This document shows, piece after piece, positions 52,597 through 60,719 of a stretch of 64,000 nt of DNA (its first letter is position 1; each line of letters opens with the position of its first letter). Source of the DNA: Aequorivita sp. CIP111184 (lineage in GTDB: Bacteria > Bacteroidota > Bacteroidia > Flavobacteriales > Flavobacteriaceae); NCBI RefSeq assembly GCF_900489465.1, contig NZ_UEFQ01000030.1, positions 62,001 to 126,000 on the forward strand. The letters run 5' to 3'. A model generated the notes under the pieces. That model ran no database searches. It saw only the letters and a program-made list of their open reading frames with translations, and was not told the DNA's origin. Made by a program: the position numbers and the translations under genes.

Positions 52597-53689
52597 ATAC
52601 ATTAAAACGGAAGTGCATCACATCTCCATCTTTTACAATATATTCCTTTCCTTCCACCCCCATCTTTCCTGCTTCTTTTACTTTAGTTTCGCTTCCGTAA
52701 GTTACATAGTCCTCATATTTAATAACTTCAGCACGGATAAAACCTTTTTCAAAATCTGTATGTATTACTCCAGCTGCCTGTGGTGCTGTTGCGCCCACGG
52801 GAATTGTCCAAGCTCTCACTTCCTTTACCCCTGCTGTAAAATAGGTTTGAAGGTTCAATAATTTATAAGCACTACGAATCAATTTTGCCGAACCTGCTTC
52901 ATCCAGCCCTAAATCTTCGAGGAACATCTGTCTTTCTTCAAAAGTTTCCAATTCGGTTATATCTGCTTCTGTGCCCACTGCTAAAACCAATACTTCGGCA
53001 TTTTCTCCAGCAACGGCTGCTTTCACTTTTTCAACATATGCATTTCCTGTAGCGGCAGATTCTTCATCCACATTGCAAACGTACATTACAGGTTTGTCTG
53101 TAATAAATTGTGCATTCACAATAAATTCTTCACGTTCACTTTCTGTCAAATCTATTGCGCGGACTGAAATTCCGGCTTCCAAACCAGTTTTTACTTTTAG
53201 TAAAGCAGTTTCTTCTTTTTGGGCTTCTTTGTTGCCTGTGCGTGCGGCACGTTTTACTTTTTCAAGTTTTTTGTCAACCGTTTCCAAATCCTTCAATTGA
53301 AGTTCAATGTCTATGGTTTCCTTATCGCGAATTGGGTTTACATTCCCGTCTACGTGTACAATGTTATCGTTATCAAAACATCGCAACACATGAAGAATAG
53401 CATCTGTCTCGCGAATATTACTCAAAAACTGATTCCCCAAACCTTCACCTTTACTCGCTCCTTTTACAAGCCCAGCAATGTCAACAATTTCAACAGTTGC
53501 GGGAAGTACACGTTCGGGATTTACCAATTCTTCCAATTTTAACAAGCGCTGATCGGGCACGTTTACCACACCTACATTAGGCTCAATGGTACAAAATGGA
53601 AAATTGGCACTTTGTGCCTTTGCGTTAGACAAACAATTGAAAAGAGTGGATTTTCCCACATTTGGTAATCCTACAATACCTGCTTTCAT
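52595..53689 (-). CDS. ychF: Ribosome-binding ATPase YchF
   Basis: 364 aa, full length Obg-family protein. G1 [13 protein letters not shown]3 [20 protein letters not shown] and the YchF-type adenine-selective G4 (NVDE in [10 protein letters not shown]) indicate ATP use. TGS domain with [18 protein letters not shown]. It is a stress-linked, ribosome-binding ATPase. A promoter is upstream on the minus strand. Confidence 0.97.
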   Translation of the reverse strand: MKAGIVGLPNVGKSTLFNCLSNAKAQSANFPFCTIEPNVGVVNVPDQRLLKLEELVNPERVLPATVEIVDIAGLVKGASKGEGLGNQFLSNIRETDAILHVLRCFDNDNIVHVDGNVNPIRDKETIDIELQLKDLETVDKKLEKVKRAARTGNKEAQKEETALLKVKTGLEAGISVRAIDLTESEREEFIVNAQFITDKPVMYVCNVDEESAATGNAYVEKVKAAVAGENAEVLVLAVGTEADITELETFEERQMFLEDLGLDEAGSAKLIRSAYKLLNLQTYFTAGVKEVRAWTIPVGATAPQAAGVIHTDFEKGFIRAEVIKYEDYVTYGSETKVKEAGKMGVEGKEYIVKDGDVMHFRFNV

Positions 53690-53745
53690 TAAGTTTATTT
53701 TTTAGGGCAAACCTTTGCTTAAAATAGCTTCGGTTTACGAAGGCG

Positions 53746-53778
53746 CAAATATACATCTTCAAAACTGACTTTTCGCAA
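53746..53778 (-). promoter_or_regulatory. Promoter for ychF
   Basis: Minus strand: TTG (53778-53776), a 22-base spacer, TATATTTG (53753-53746). Confidence 0.55.
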
Positions 53779-53890
53779 TTGATTAAACTGCTTTTCATAA
53801 AAAAGTTTAGGTTTTATTTCACTAAAATTTTACAAGAACTTAACGATTGTAACACTATGTTTACAAGATAAACCTTAATAACCAATAATT

Positions 53891-54364
53891 ATGAAACGTA
53901 TTTTAATGAGTATTGCTGTTGTTGCCTTATCAATAACCGCAACCCAAGCACAAGTAAATAAAACTGTAAAAGAAGAATCTACCGTAAAACGTGTTATTAC
54001 CAAAGAAGGAAGTGATGTGAAAATTAAGGAGATTAAAGATACTGATACCGAAAGTGGCGCTGTGATTGTTAAAGATAACAATGAAACTAACCAAGAGTTC
54101 AGCGAAACCACAAAAAAAGATTCTGATAAAAAAATAATGGTAGATGAAACAAACGTTGATCTACAAAATGAAGCTATGATTGCTGAAAAAAAATTACAGC
54201 AGCAGGAACAGCTTGAAGCTTCAAAAAAGCAACAGGCAGAATTGGCAGCCAAGAAAAAAATGGAATATGAAGCTAAACAAGCCCAGATGCAGAAAGAACT
54301 TGCAGAAAGAAGAGCACAATTAGAATCAAGACCGAAAGGAATGTCTAAATTGAAAAAGGACTAA
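53891..54364 (+). CDS. Secreted low-complexity protein (paralogue of 57520)
   Basis: 157 aa with a signal peptide (ATQAQ, cut about 21). The first mature part (VKEESTVKRVITKEGSDVKIKEIKDTDT..NETNQEF) has the same layout as the N-terminal half of the protein at 57520 (repeated VK/TK..EKGxDV.. then D-x-N-x-TNQ). The second half (about 100-157) is a Lys/Gln/Ala coiled coil, absent from the other. No known domain. It sits alone between ychF (divergent) and the TonB receptor; a terminator follows. Confidence 0.72.
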   Translation: MKRILMSIAVVALSITATQAQVNKTVKEESTVKRVITKEGSDVKIKEIKDTDTESGAVIVKDNNETNQEFSETTKKDSDKKIMVDETNVDLQNEAMIAEKKLQQQEQLEASKKQQAELAAKKKMEYEAKQAQMQKELAERRAQLESRPKGMSKLKKD

Positions 54365-54382
54365 ATATTTTTTACATTTTTT

Positions 54383-54418
54383 AAAAACCGTCTCAATTAT
54401 ATTGAGGCGGTTTTTTTG
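54383..54418 (+). terminator. Intrinsic terminator
   Basis: AAAAACCG..CTCAAT stem with CGGTTTTTTT on the right and a short AT loop; seven T follow. Confidence 0.85.
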
Positions 54419-54629
54419 CAAATTATTTTCTTCAAAAATTTCGCGAAAAGTTAATATGTATTTTTTATTGTTTGGAATTGATATTCCCGTCACAATTTTG
54501 TGATTAGGATAAATTTTTTATTTAGAAAGTTATGTGCAAAACCTTGTTTATAAATTCAAAACAAAATCGAGGAATAAATAAATTAAAAACCTAACTTTAA
54601 CAAATAACTAACACAAAAAACAACTAACA

Positions 54630-57350
54630 ATGAAGAAAATTACATTTCTATTATTTTTTATTTGCGGAATTGCTTTTTCGCAAGTCACCGTTTCTGGATC
54701 GGTCACGGATGACACTGGAGTCCCCCTTTCATTTGTAAATGTGGTTGAAAAAGGCACAGCAAATGGAACCACTACTACGATAGATGGTGTTTTTACAATC
54801 GAGGTAAAAAACAATGCTACACTAACCTTTAGCTATGTTGGTTTCAACACCCAAGAAATTAAAGTAGATGGACAAACAAATATTAAAGTTACATTATCCG
54901 AAGGAGAATCACTGGAAGATGTAATGATTGTAGGCTCGCGAAGCCCAAAAAGAACCGCTGTAAATTCCGCAGTTCCTATTGATGTGATTGATGTGGAAGC
55001 CACAACAATGCAAGTAGGTAAAGTGGAAATAAACGAACTTTTGCAATATGCAGCTCCGTCTTTCAACGCAAGCAAACAGTCTGGGTCAGACGGCGCAGAC
55101 CACATTGATCCTGCTTCCTTGCGCGGTTTAGGACCTGACCAAACCTTGGTCTTGATAAATGGTAAAAGAAGACACCAATCTTCACTTATAAACGTTTTTG
55201 GAACTCGCGGCCGGGGAAATACAGGTACTGACCTAAACGCCATTCCGGCTACTTCCATTAAGCGAATAGAAATATTACGCGACGGCGCTTCCGCACAATA
55301 CGGTAGCGATGCTATTGCAGGTGTTATAAACATAGTGCTCAAGGACAATGTTGATGAATTAACCGGAAGCGTTTCTTACGGAGCATATAGCAACAATGCA
55401 GATGTTGACACTAGTGATTTTACGGAAGATGCTTACGGACTTTGGAATACAGACGGGTATCGTCTTGACACCGAAAAGGATGGAAATGCAATTGGAAAGG
55501 ATAAAAGTTTCGATGGGGGCTCTTTAAAATTTGGCGCTAATTACGGATTTGCGATTGGCGAAAAAGGAGGTTTCGCAAACTTTACAACTGAATATATCAA
55601 CAAAAATAAAACCCTACGCCCTACTTTCGATTTCAGAAAAGGTTTTGGCGAAGCCGCTATTGAAGGTTTTAATTTAATGGGAAATGTTGGAATTCCCGTA
55701 GGTGAAAAAACTGAAGTTTATGCTTTTGGCGGAAGAAATTATAGAGATACCGATGCATATGCTTTCACAAGAAATGATGGAAATCGTGTTGTTGAATCAA
55801 TTTATCCAAATGGTTACACTCCAAGAATTACCTCGATAATTACAGATAATTCAGTAGTTGCCGGTGTTAAAACCACAGCCGATTCTGGATGGAAAGTGGA
55901 TATTAGCAACGCTTATGGTATTAACAACTTTCACTATTATATAAAAGGGACATTAAATGCCTCATTGGTAGGTCTGTCTCCAAATGAATTTGATGCCGGA
56001 GGCCACTCCTTGTCACAGAACACGGTAAATTTGGATTTTTCTAAATATTATGATGATGTTTTAAGCGGAATGAACTTGGCTTTTGGAGCAGAATACAGAA
56101 CCGAAAACTTTAAGATTTTTGCAGGCGAAGAAGGCTCTTATGCCACATATGATGTTAACGGAGTTGCTGTAAATGCAAACACGCCCGAAGCAAACATTGT
56201 AATTTATAGAGACAATGAAGGCAACCCAATTTTAGACGATGACGGCAATCAAATATTAAGACCGGGAGGTTCTCAAGGGTTTCCAGGTTATGGTCCTACA
56301 AATGAGGTGGACAGAAGTAGATCAAATGTTTCTGTATATGCAGACGGAGAATTTGATTTAAGTGAAGCTTTTTTAATAAGCGCAGCGGGACGTTTTGAAA
56401 ATTACAGCGATTTCGGAAGCACTGTTAATGGAAAGCTTGCAATGCGATTTAAAGCTACAAATAACATAAACGTTAGAGGTTCGCTTAGTACTGGATTTAG
56501 AGCTCCATCCCTAGCTCAGAAATATTACAATCTTCGATTCACCAATTTTATTGGTGGCGAAGCAAGCGATCAATTGTTATCTCCAAACAATAGTCCAGTT
56601 ACAGCTTCTTTTGGTATTGGACAGCTAAAGGAAGAAACATCTATAAACGCTAGTTTGGGTTTTACTGCAAACTTTTCAAAATTTACTGCTACTGCAGATC
56701 TTTATTATATAGATGTTAAAGACAGGATTGTTTTAACAGGAAATTTCCCTGCTCCAGATATAGAAAATGTAGATTCTGCACAATTTTTCGTGAATGGAGT
56801 AGATACAGAAACCACAGGACTTGATGTTGTACTAACTTATAAAGACAATTTTGATGATAATATTATTGGAGTCTCGGTTTTAGCGAATATCAATAATATG
56901 GTAATTAAAGATGTGAAAAACGGCAATCTTGACGAACAAACATTTTTTGGGGAAAGAGATAAAGCTTTTCTATTGGCATCAGCCCCGGAAAGTAAGTTGG
57001 TAGGAATTCTTACCTATGAAAGAAATTGGTTAAGTGCCGGACTTACCATTACACGTTTCAGTGAAGTTGAACTTTTAGATTTTCAAATGTTTGAAGATTC
57101 TGCAGATTACGGTGGTTTCGAAAATCAAATTATTGCCGCAACAGATACTTACACAGCTAAATTTGTAACTGATCTTAATCTTGGATTTACAGTTTCAGAA
57201 AATATAAAATTGAACGTGGGCTCCAATAACCTTTTCAATATATATCCAGACCAGCAAGATGATTGGACGGAAGGAGGCGGATATTGGGATTCTGTTCAAA
57301 TGGGCTTTGGCGGTGCGTTTTATTATGCTCGCATTAATTACAATTTCTAA
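54630..57350 (+). CDS. TonB-dependent outer membrane receptor with carboxypeptidase-like domain
   Basis: 906 aa. Signal peptide (IAFSQ). Residues 20-105 are a CarboxypepD-reg-like domain (VSGSVTDDTGVPLSFVNVVEKGTANGTTT..FTIEVKNNATLTFSYVGF), then a plug domain (about 120-240: PIDVIDVEATTMQVGKVEINELLQYAAP, LRGLGPDQTLVLINGKRRHQS, GDASAQYGSDAIAGVINIVLKD-like) and a beta-barrel to the C-terminal Phe (YARINYNF). It imports a ligand by TonB energy; there is no SusD partner, so a siderophore-type or vitamin ligand is likelier than glycan (inference). Confidence 0.93.
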   Translation: MKKITFLLFFICGIAFSQVTVSGSVTDDTGVPLSFVNVVEKGTANGTTTTIDGVFTIEVKNNATLTFSYVGFNTQEIKVDGQTNIKVTLSEGESLEDVMIVGSRSPKRTAVNSAVPIDVIDVEATTMQVGKVEINELLQYAAPSFNASKQSGSDGADHIDPASLRGLGPDQTLVLINGKRRHQSSLINVFGTRGRGNTGTDLNAIPATSIKRIEILRDGASAQYGSDAIAGVINIVLKDNVDELTGSVSYGAYSNNADVDTSDFTEDAYGLWNTDGYRLDTEKDGNAIGKDKSFDGGSLKFGANYGFAIGEKGGFANFTTEYINKNKTLRPTFDFRKGFGEAAIEGFNLMGNVGIPVGEKTEVYAFGGRNYRDTDAYAFTRNDGNRVVESIYPNGYTPRITSIITDNSVVAGVKTTADSGWKVDISNAYGINNFHYYIKGTLNASLVGLSPNEFDAGGHSLSQNTVNLDFSKYYDDVLSGMNLAFGAEYRTENFKIFAGEEGSYATYDVNGVAVNANTPEANIVIYRDNEGNPILDDDGNQILRPGGSQGFPGYGPTNEVDRSRSNVSVYADGEFDLSEAFLISAAGRFENYSDFGSTVNGKLAMRFKATNNINVRGSLSTGFRAPSLAQKYYNLRFTNFIGGEASDQLLSPNNSPVTASFGIGQLKEETSINASLGFTANFSKFTATADLYYIDVKDRIVLTGNFPAPDIENVDSAQFFVNGVDTETTGLDVVLTYKDNFDDNIIGVSVLANINNMVIKDVKNGNLDEQTFFGERDKAFLLASAPESKLVGILTYERNWLSAGLTITRFSEVELLDFQMFEDSADYGGFENQIIAATDTYTAKFVTDLNLGFTVSENIKLNVGSNNLFNIYPDQQDDWTEGGGYWDSVQMGFGGAFYYARINYNF

Positions 57351-57362
57351 AATTTAGAATTT

Positions 57363-57398
57363 AATTTAACCCTGTTATTGAAATGACAGGGTTAAATT
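57363..57398 (+). terminator. Intrinsic terminator
   Basis: A 13-bp perfect stem AATTTAACCCTGT / ACAGGGTTAAATT with a 10-base loop lies 12 bp after the receptor stop. The T tract is weak. Confidence 0.7.
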
Positions 57399-57484
57399 TA
57401 AAATTTTATAAAAAAGAGTGAAATTTATATAATTATTTATGAATTTCTTACCATTAATTATTCGACTTTAACTCATTTGAATGG

Positions 57485-57492
57485 TACCTTTG
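57485..57492 (+). promoter_or_regulatory. -7 box for gene at 57520
   Basis: TACCTTTG matches TAnnTTTG about 27 bp before the ATG; the -33 site is unclear. Confidence 0.45.
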
Positions 57493-57519
57493 TGATATTA
57501 AACTAATAAACAAACCATT

Positions 57520-58032
57520 ATGAAAAAAGTATTGATGATTTTAGCATTAGCAGCATTTACAACTGGTATTGCACAGGAAAATAAAAATGAAAAAAAGGAA
57601 ACCGTTGTAACAAAAACCGCGGTGAAAAGTGAAAAAGGAACCGATGTTTCCACAAAAGCAGTAACAAAAACCGAAAAACAAGTGATTACACTAGCTGACA
57701 GCGATTCTAACCAAACAAATCAAACGATGACGATGGAGCCAATGAAGGTTAGTAGCGATGTAAGCTATGGTTATGAAGGAAATCGATTTAAATTTATTAG
57801 CCAAAAAGATGAAGATGGATATAGGTTAATGACGGTTAAAGACAACGCTACACAAGAAGAATACGCCATTATAAAGCCTACTTCACAAGAGGGCTATTAT
57901 ATTTTAGCTAAAGATGGAACTTCTTCTTTTGGTTATTTTAATGCTGATGGCAACTTTGTTGTAGAACATTATGATGCAGATAAAGATGCAATTGTTTCTA
58001 ATATCTATAAATTAGAGATGAATAAAAATTAA
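57520..58032 (+). CDS. Secreted protein (paralogue of 53891)
   Basis: 170 aa with a signal peptide (TTGIAQ). The N-terminal half (KKETVVTKTAVKSEKGTDVSTKAVTKTEKQVITLADSDSNQTNQTM) is the same type as in the protein at 53891. The C-terminal half is different: YGYEGNRFKFISQKDEDGYRLMTVKDN..EYAIIKPTSQEGYYILAKDGTSSFGYFNADGNFVVEHYD, a beta-rich domain with DG turns. It follows the TonB receptor with its own promoter and a strong terminator. Confidence 0.72.
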   Translation: MKKVLMILALAAFTTGIAQENKNEKKETVVTKTAVKSEKGTDVSTKAVTKTEKQVITLADSDSNQTNQTMTMEPMKVSSDVSYGYEGNRFKFISQKDEDGYRLMTVKDNATQEEYAIIKPTSQEGYYILAKDGTSSFGYFNADGNFVVEHYDADKDAIVSNIYKLEMNKN

Positions 58033-58059
58033 ATATTCCCAATCCCCACAATAGAAATT

Positions 58060-58090
58060 GCCCCTCAAGCATAATTTGAGGGGCTATTTT
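58060..58090 (+). terminator. Intrinsic terminator
   Basis: GCCCCTCAA/TTGAGGGGC stem (9 bp) followed by TATTTTT. Confidence 0.88.
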
Positions 58091-58211
58091 TAATATTTTG
58101 CTTGAAAAGAAATAATTATTTTAAAAATTTAACCTGTAAAATTCCTACAATTCATTTTTTTTTTAACATTTGTTAAGTATTAGTAATTGTTCTGGTGCAC
58201 CTCTACATTAC

Positions 58212-58250
58212 AATACAAAAATTTATTATTTAACTTCAAATTTTTGTATT
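58212..58250 (+). repeat. 13-bp perfect inverted repeat abutting a start codon
   Basis: AATACAAAAATTT (58212-58224) and AAATTTTTGTATT (58238-58250) are perfect complements with a 13-base loop. The right arm ends at the base before the ATG at 58251. Confidence 0.7.
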
Positions 58251-58640
58251 ATGAAACACACTCATGATGCCCTTGGTAGTAATATAAATTATCATTGCAA
58301 CAGTACGGGAGTTTATAATACCTATGACGAAAGTGCTTTGTTAAGAAATTCTTTTGGTTATTCATCAGCAGGTCAAGGAAACTACAACACTACTACTATA
58401 AAATCTAATATTCGTGCAAATAAACCAGTAATATTAGCTGGTGGTGGGCATATGTGGGTTTGTGATGGTTTTAAAAATGGTAAGATCTGTTTTGAAGGTG
58501 GAGCATCTTGGTATTTATTGCTTCGAATGAATTGGGGTTGGGGTGGTAGCTTTAACGGTTATTATTATTACGATAATTTCAATCCCAATGGTAACAATTT
58601 TAATAGTGATTTACAAATGGTATATAATATAAACCCCTAA
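58251..58640 (+). pseudogene. C10-family (streptopain-like) peptidase, 3' fragment
   Basis: About 129 aa from the ATG at 58251 (in frame from a TTG at 58170). The sequence matches the C-terminal half of C10 cysteine peptidases: ALGSNINYHC..GVYNTYDESALLRNSFGYS, the catalytic-His block ILAGGGHMWVCDGF, and LLRMNWGWGGSFNGYY. The upstream part that would carry the signal peptide, propeptide and catalytic Cys (usually in a GC-A-TA-x-AQ motif) is not in the preceding bases. It is therefore inactive as it stands, or a recently truncated gene. The lipoprotein gene follows 5 bp later. Confidence 0.75.
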
Positions 58641-58645
58641 AAATT

Positions 58646-59131
58646 ATGAAAACAATTGCAACATTAATATTATTGACAATTTTAACATCTTGTAGCAAAA
58701 ACAATGATGACGAGCCACAACAACAAGCAAATGTTATTGATGTAAATGTGGAATTATCCCTAAAAAGTACAAACGGAGAAGATCTTTTAGACCCGAACAA
58801 TCCCAATGGTTACAAAGCCGAGGATATTAAATTATATTATTTGATAAATGGTGAAAAACAGGAGGTTTTTGATGCAAATATGGACTATCCCAGAAACTTT
58901 TTTATTTTTAAACATGAGTCTGAATATAGAATACGTATTTTCCAAAACCTTGCAGAAACCGAGGCACTTCCAATTACTTATGTTGAATGGAACAATCAAG
59001 ATACAGACACTTTACAGGCAGAATATCATAGAGCAGACCGTTTAATTCAAGTAATAAAAACTTGGTTTAATGGTGAACTGAAATGGGATGTAGTAAGCAA
59101 TAAAGAGAATTTTTTTACAATAATTAAATAA
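58646..59131 (+). CDS. Small lipoprotein next to C10 peptidase remnant
   Basis: 161 aa with a lipoprotein signal (LLTILTSC, Cys15). The mature protein is acidic and beta-rich (IDVNVELSLKSTNGEDLLDPNNPNGYKAEDIKLYYLINGEKQEVFDANMDYPRNFFIF). Similar text is in the lipoprotein at 47645. In Bacteroidota, C10 peptidases often have an adjacent small secreted inhibitor or lipoprotein, so this may have been a partner of the remnant 5 bp upstream (inference). It is followed by a terminator. Confidence 0.75.
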   Translation: MKTIATLILLTILTSCSKNNDDEPQQQANVIDVNVELSLKSTNGEDLLDPNNPNGYKAEDIKLYYLINGEKQEVFDANMDYPRNFFIFKHESEYRIRIFQNLAETEALPITYVEWNNQDTDTLQAEYHRADRLIQVIKTWFNGELKWDVVSNKENFFTIIK

Positions 59132-59152
59132 CATACTTCCAATTTAATGTAT

Positions 59153-59183
59153 AAAAAAGCAACCTTCTAAGGTTGCTTTTTTT
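59153..59183. terminator. Bidirectional intrinsic terminator
   Basis: AAAAAAGCAACCT/AGGTTGCTTTTTT stem with a 4-base loop between the lipoprotein (+) and ferredoxin (-) genes. Confidence 0.9.
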
Positions 59184-59201
59184 ATACGTAAAATTCAGAT
59201 A

Positions 59202-59552
59202 TTATTCTTTGTGCATAAAAGCCTGCTTCGCCAAAAGTGTTTCTTCACTTTCCACATGATCGTCGTCTGGCACGCAACAATCCACAGGACATACGGCGGC
59301 ACATTGCGGTTCATCGTGAAAACCTTTGCATTCGGTACATTTATCTGCTACAATAAAATAAATTTCATCACTAACTGGTTCCTGCGCTTCATTGGCATCT
59401 ACCTGTTTTCCATTTGGCAATACAACTTTACCATCAAGGTCAGTTCCGTCTGCGTAGCGCCAATCGTCAGCTCCTTCATAGATGGCGGTGTTGGGGCACT
59501 CAGGCTCACATGCACCACAGTTTATACATTCGTCTGTTATAATAATTGCCAT
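59202..59552 (-). CDS. 4Fe-4S dicluster ferredoxin
   Basis: 116 aa. The first cluster motif is [19 protein letters not shown]. The second is split by an insert ([26 protein letters not shown]), typical of the FdxN-like/YfhL-type group. It is a low-potential electron carrier. Its promoter overlaps that of the divergent acyl-CoA reductase. Confidence 0.93.
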   Translation of the reverse strand: MAIIITDECINCGACEPECPNTAIYEGADDWRYADGTDLDGKVVLPNGKQVDANEAQEPVSDEIYFIVADKCTECKGFHDEPQCAAVCPVDCCVPDDDHVESEETLLAKQAFMHKE

Positions 59553-59575
59553 GGGATTTACTTTTTCTAACTTTG
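59546..59575 (+). promoter_or_regulatory. Consensus promoter for acyl-CoA reductase
   Basis: TTG (59546-59548), 19-base spacer, TAACTTTG (59568-59575). Transcription would start near 59581, so the reductase start at 59616 has a leader of about 35 bases, while the ATG at 59586 would have almost none. Confidence 0.65.
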
Positions 59576-59577
59576 CG

Positions 59578-59608
59578 CAAATTTAATGCCTAACAATCGC
59601 AACTCCAA
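59578..59608 (-). promoter_or_regulatory. Promoter for ferredoxin gene, overlapping the reductase promoter
   Basis: Minus strand: TTG (59608-59606), 20-base spacer, TAAATTTG (59585-59578). Both -7 boxes are only two bases apart, back to back. Confidence 0.6.
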
Positions 59609-59615
59609 ACTAAGT

Positions 59616-60650
59616 ATGCAATTAAAACAAAGAATTAACGCTTTTGTCAGTTTAGGAAAATTTCTCCGAGAAATTGACTCAGAAGCTTCGGGAGAAAATA
59701 CATACATGCACGAATCTTTTTTGAGAAAAGCTGAAGCAGAAAATGGATGGTTCATTCAAGAAAATATAAAATTTGCTTTAAGCAGTTGGAGTAACGCCCT
59801 GTCAGAAAAAAACCTCCAACAATGGCTTTCAAATTATAAAATTGAAGAAACCGAACCGAAAACTATTGCAGTCATAATGGCGGGAAATATACCCTTAGTT
59901 GGTTTTCACGACTTTCTTTCTGTTTTAATCACGGGCAATAAAGTTTTGGCGAAACTTTCCTCAAATGATAAATCACTTCTTCCTTTTCTTGCTGAATATT
60001 TAATTTCAGTGGAGCCGGAATTTAAAAATTACATTGTATTTACCGAAGGAAGACTGGAGAATTTTGATGCAGTTATCGCAACAGGAAGTAATAATACCTC
60101 ACGGTATTTTGATTATTACTTCGGAAAATATCCAAATATAATTCGTAAAAACAGAAATTCTATAACAGTATTAACTGGAAACGAATCTACCGCTGAATTA
60201 CAAAAACTGGCTGATGATATTTTCCGTTATTTCGGTCTTGGTTGTCGCAATGTTTCAAAATTATACATCCCAGAAAATTATGATTTTGAATCATTTTTTA
60301 AAGCCATGTTCAGTTGGAAAGAAATTATTCACAATCACAAATACATCAATAATTACGATTATAACAAAGCAGTTTATTTGATGGACAGCTTTCCGTTATT
60401 GGACAACGAATTTATGCTACTGAAAGAAGATAATGGGTTCTCCTCTCCTATTTCTGTAATCTTTTATGAAAAATATACTTCATTAAATAATTTAAAAGAA
60501 GAACTAGAAACACAGTCAGAAAATATTCAATGCATCGTTTCAACCGTAGGTTTACCAAATGAAATTAATTTCGGAAAAGCGCAGCATCCAGAATTATCAG
60601 ATTATGCAGATGGAATAGATACGGTTGATTTCCTGTTGAAACTTCCTTGA
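59616..60650 (+). CDS. LuxC-type acyl-CoA reductase
   Basis: 344 aa from the ATG at 59616 (354 if from 59586); the promoter position favours 59616 and MQLKQRINAFVSLGKFLREI is a natural opening. LuxC/acyl-CoA reductase features: IAVIMAGNIPLVGFHDFLSVLITGNKVLAKLSSND, VIATGSNNTSRYFDYYF, and the catalytic Cys in FGLGCRNVSKLYIP. The family reduces acyl-CoA to aldehydes. No luciferase genes are near, so a role in fatty aldehyde or wax-type metabolism is likelier than light. It is followed by serC. Confidence 0.88.
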   Translation: MQLKQRINAFVSLGKFLREIDSEASGENTYMHESFLRKAEAENGWFIQENIKFALSSWSNALSEKNLQQWLSNYKIEETEPKTIAVIMAGNIPLVGFHDFLSVLITGNKVLAKLSSNDKSLLPFLAEYLISVEPEFKNYIVFTEGRLENFDAVIATGSNNTSRYFDYYFGKYPNIIRKNRNSITVLTGNESTAELQKLADDIFRYFGLGCRNVSKLYIPENYDFESFFKAMFSWKEIIHNHKYINNYDYNKAVYLMDSFPLLDNEFMLLKEDNGFSSPISVIFYEKYTSLNNLKEELETQSENIQCIVSTVGLPNEINFGKAQHPELSDYADGIDTVDFLLKLP

Positions 60651-60660
60651 TAAATTATTC

Positions 60661-60689
60661 ATAATTGCCACATAATTCGTGGCATAATT
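60661..60689 (+). promoter_or_regulatory. Phased ATAATT repeats with a GCCAC/GTGGC palindrome before serC
   Basis: Three ATAATT copies start at 60661, 60672 and 60684 (spaced 11-12 bp, about one helix turn). Between copies 1 and 3 lies the inverted repeat TGCCAC-ATAATTC-GTGGCA (60666-60684). It sits directly before a CATCTTTG promoter-like box and may be a regulator-binding site. Confidence 0.4.
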
Positions 60690-60719
60690 CACATCTTTGT
60701 ACTATAAATTTTCATCGAA

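Noticed and set aside
58170-58250. In-frame extension of the C10 fragment to TTG at 58170
   Set aside because: The extra residues do not resemble a C10 signal or propeptide and they cross the inverted repeat; the ATG at 58251 is preferred.
59616-60650. Bioluminescence (lux) operon
   Set aside because: Only a LuxC-type reductase is present; luxAB, luxD and luxE are absent.
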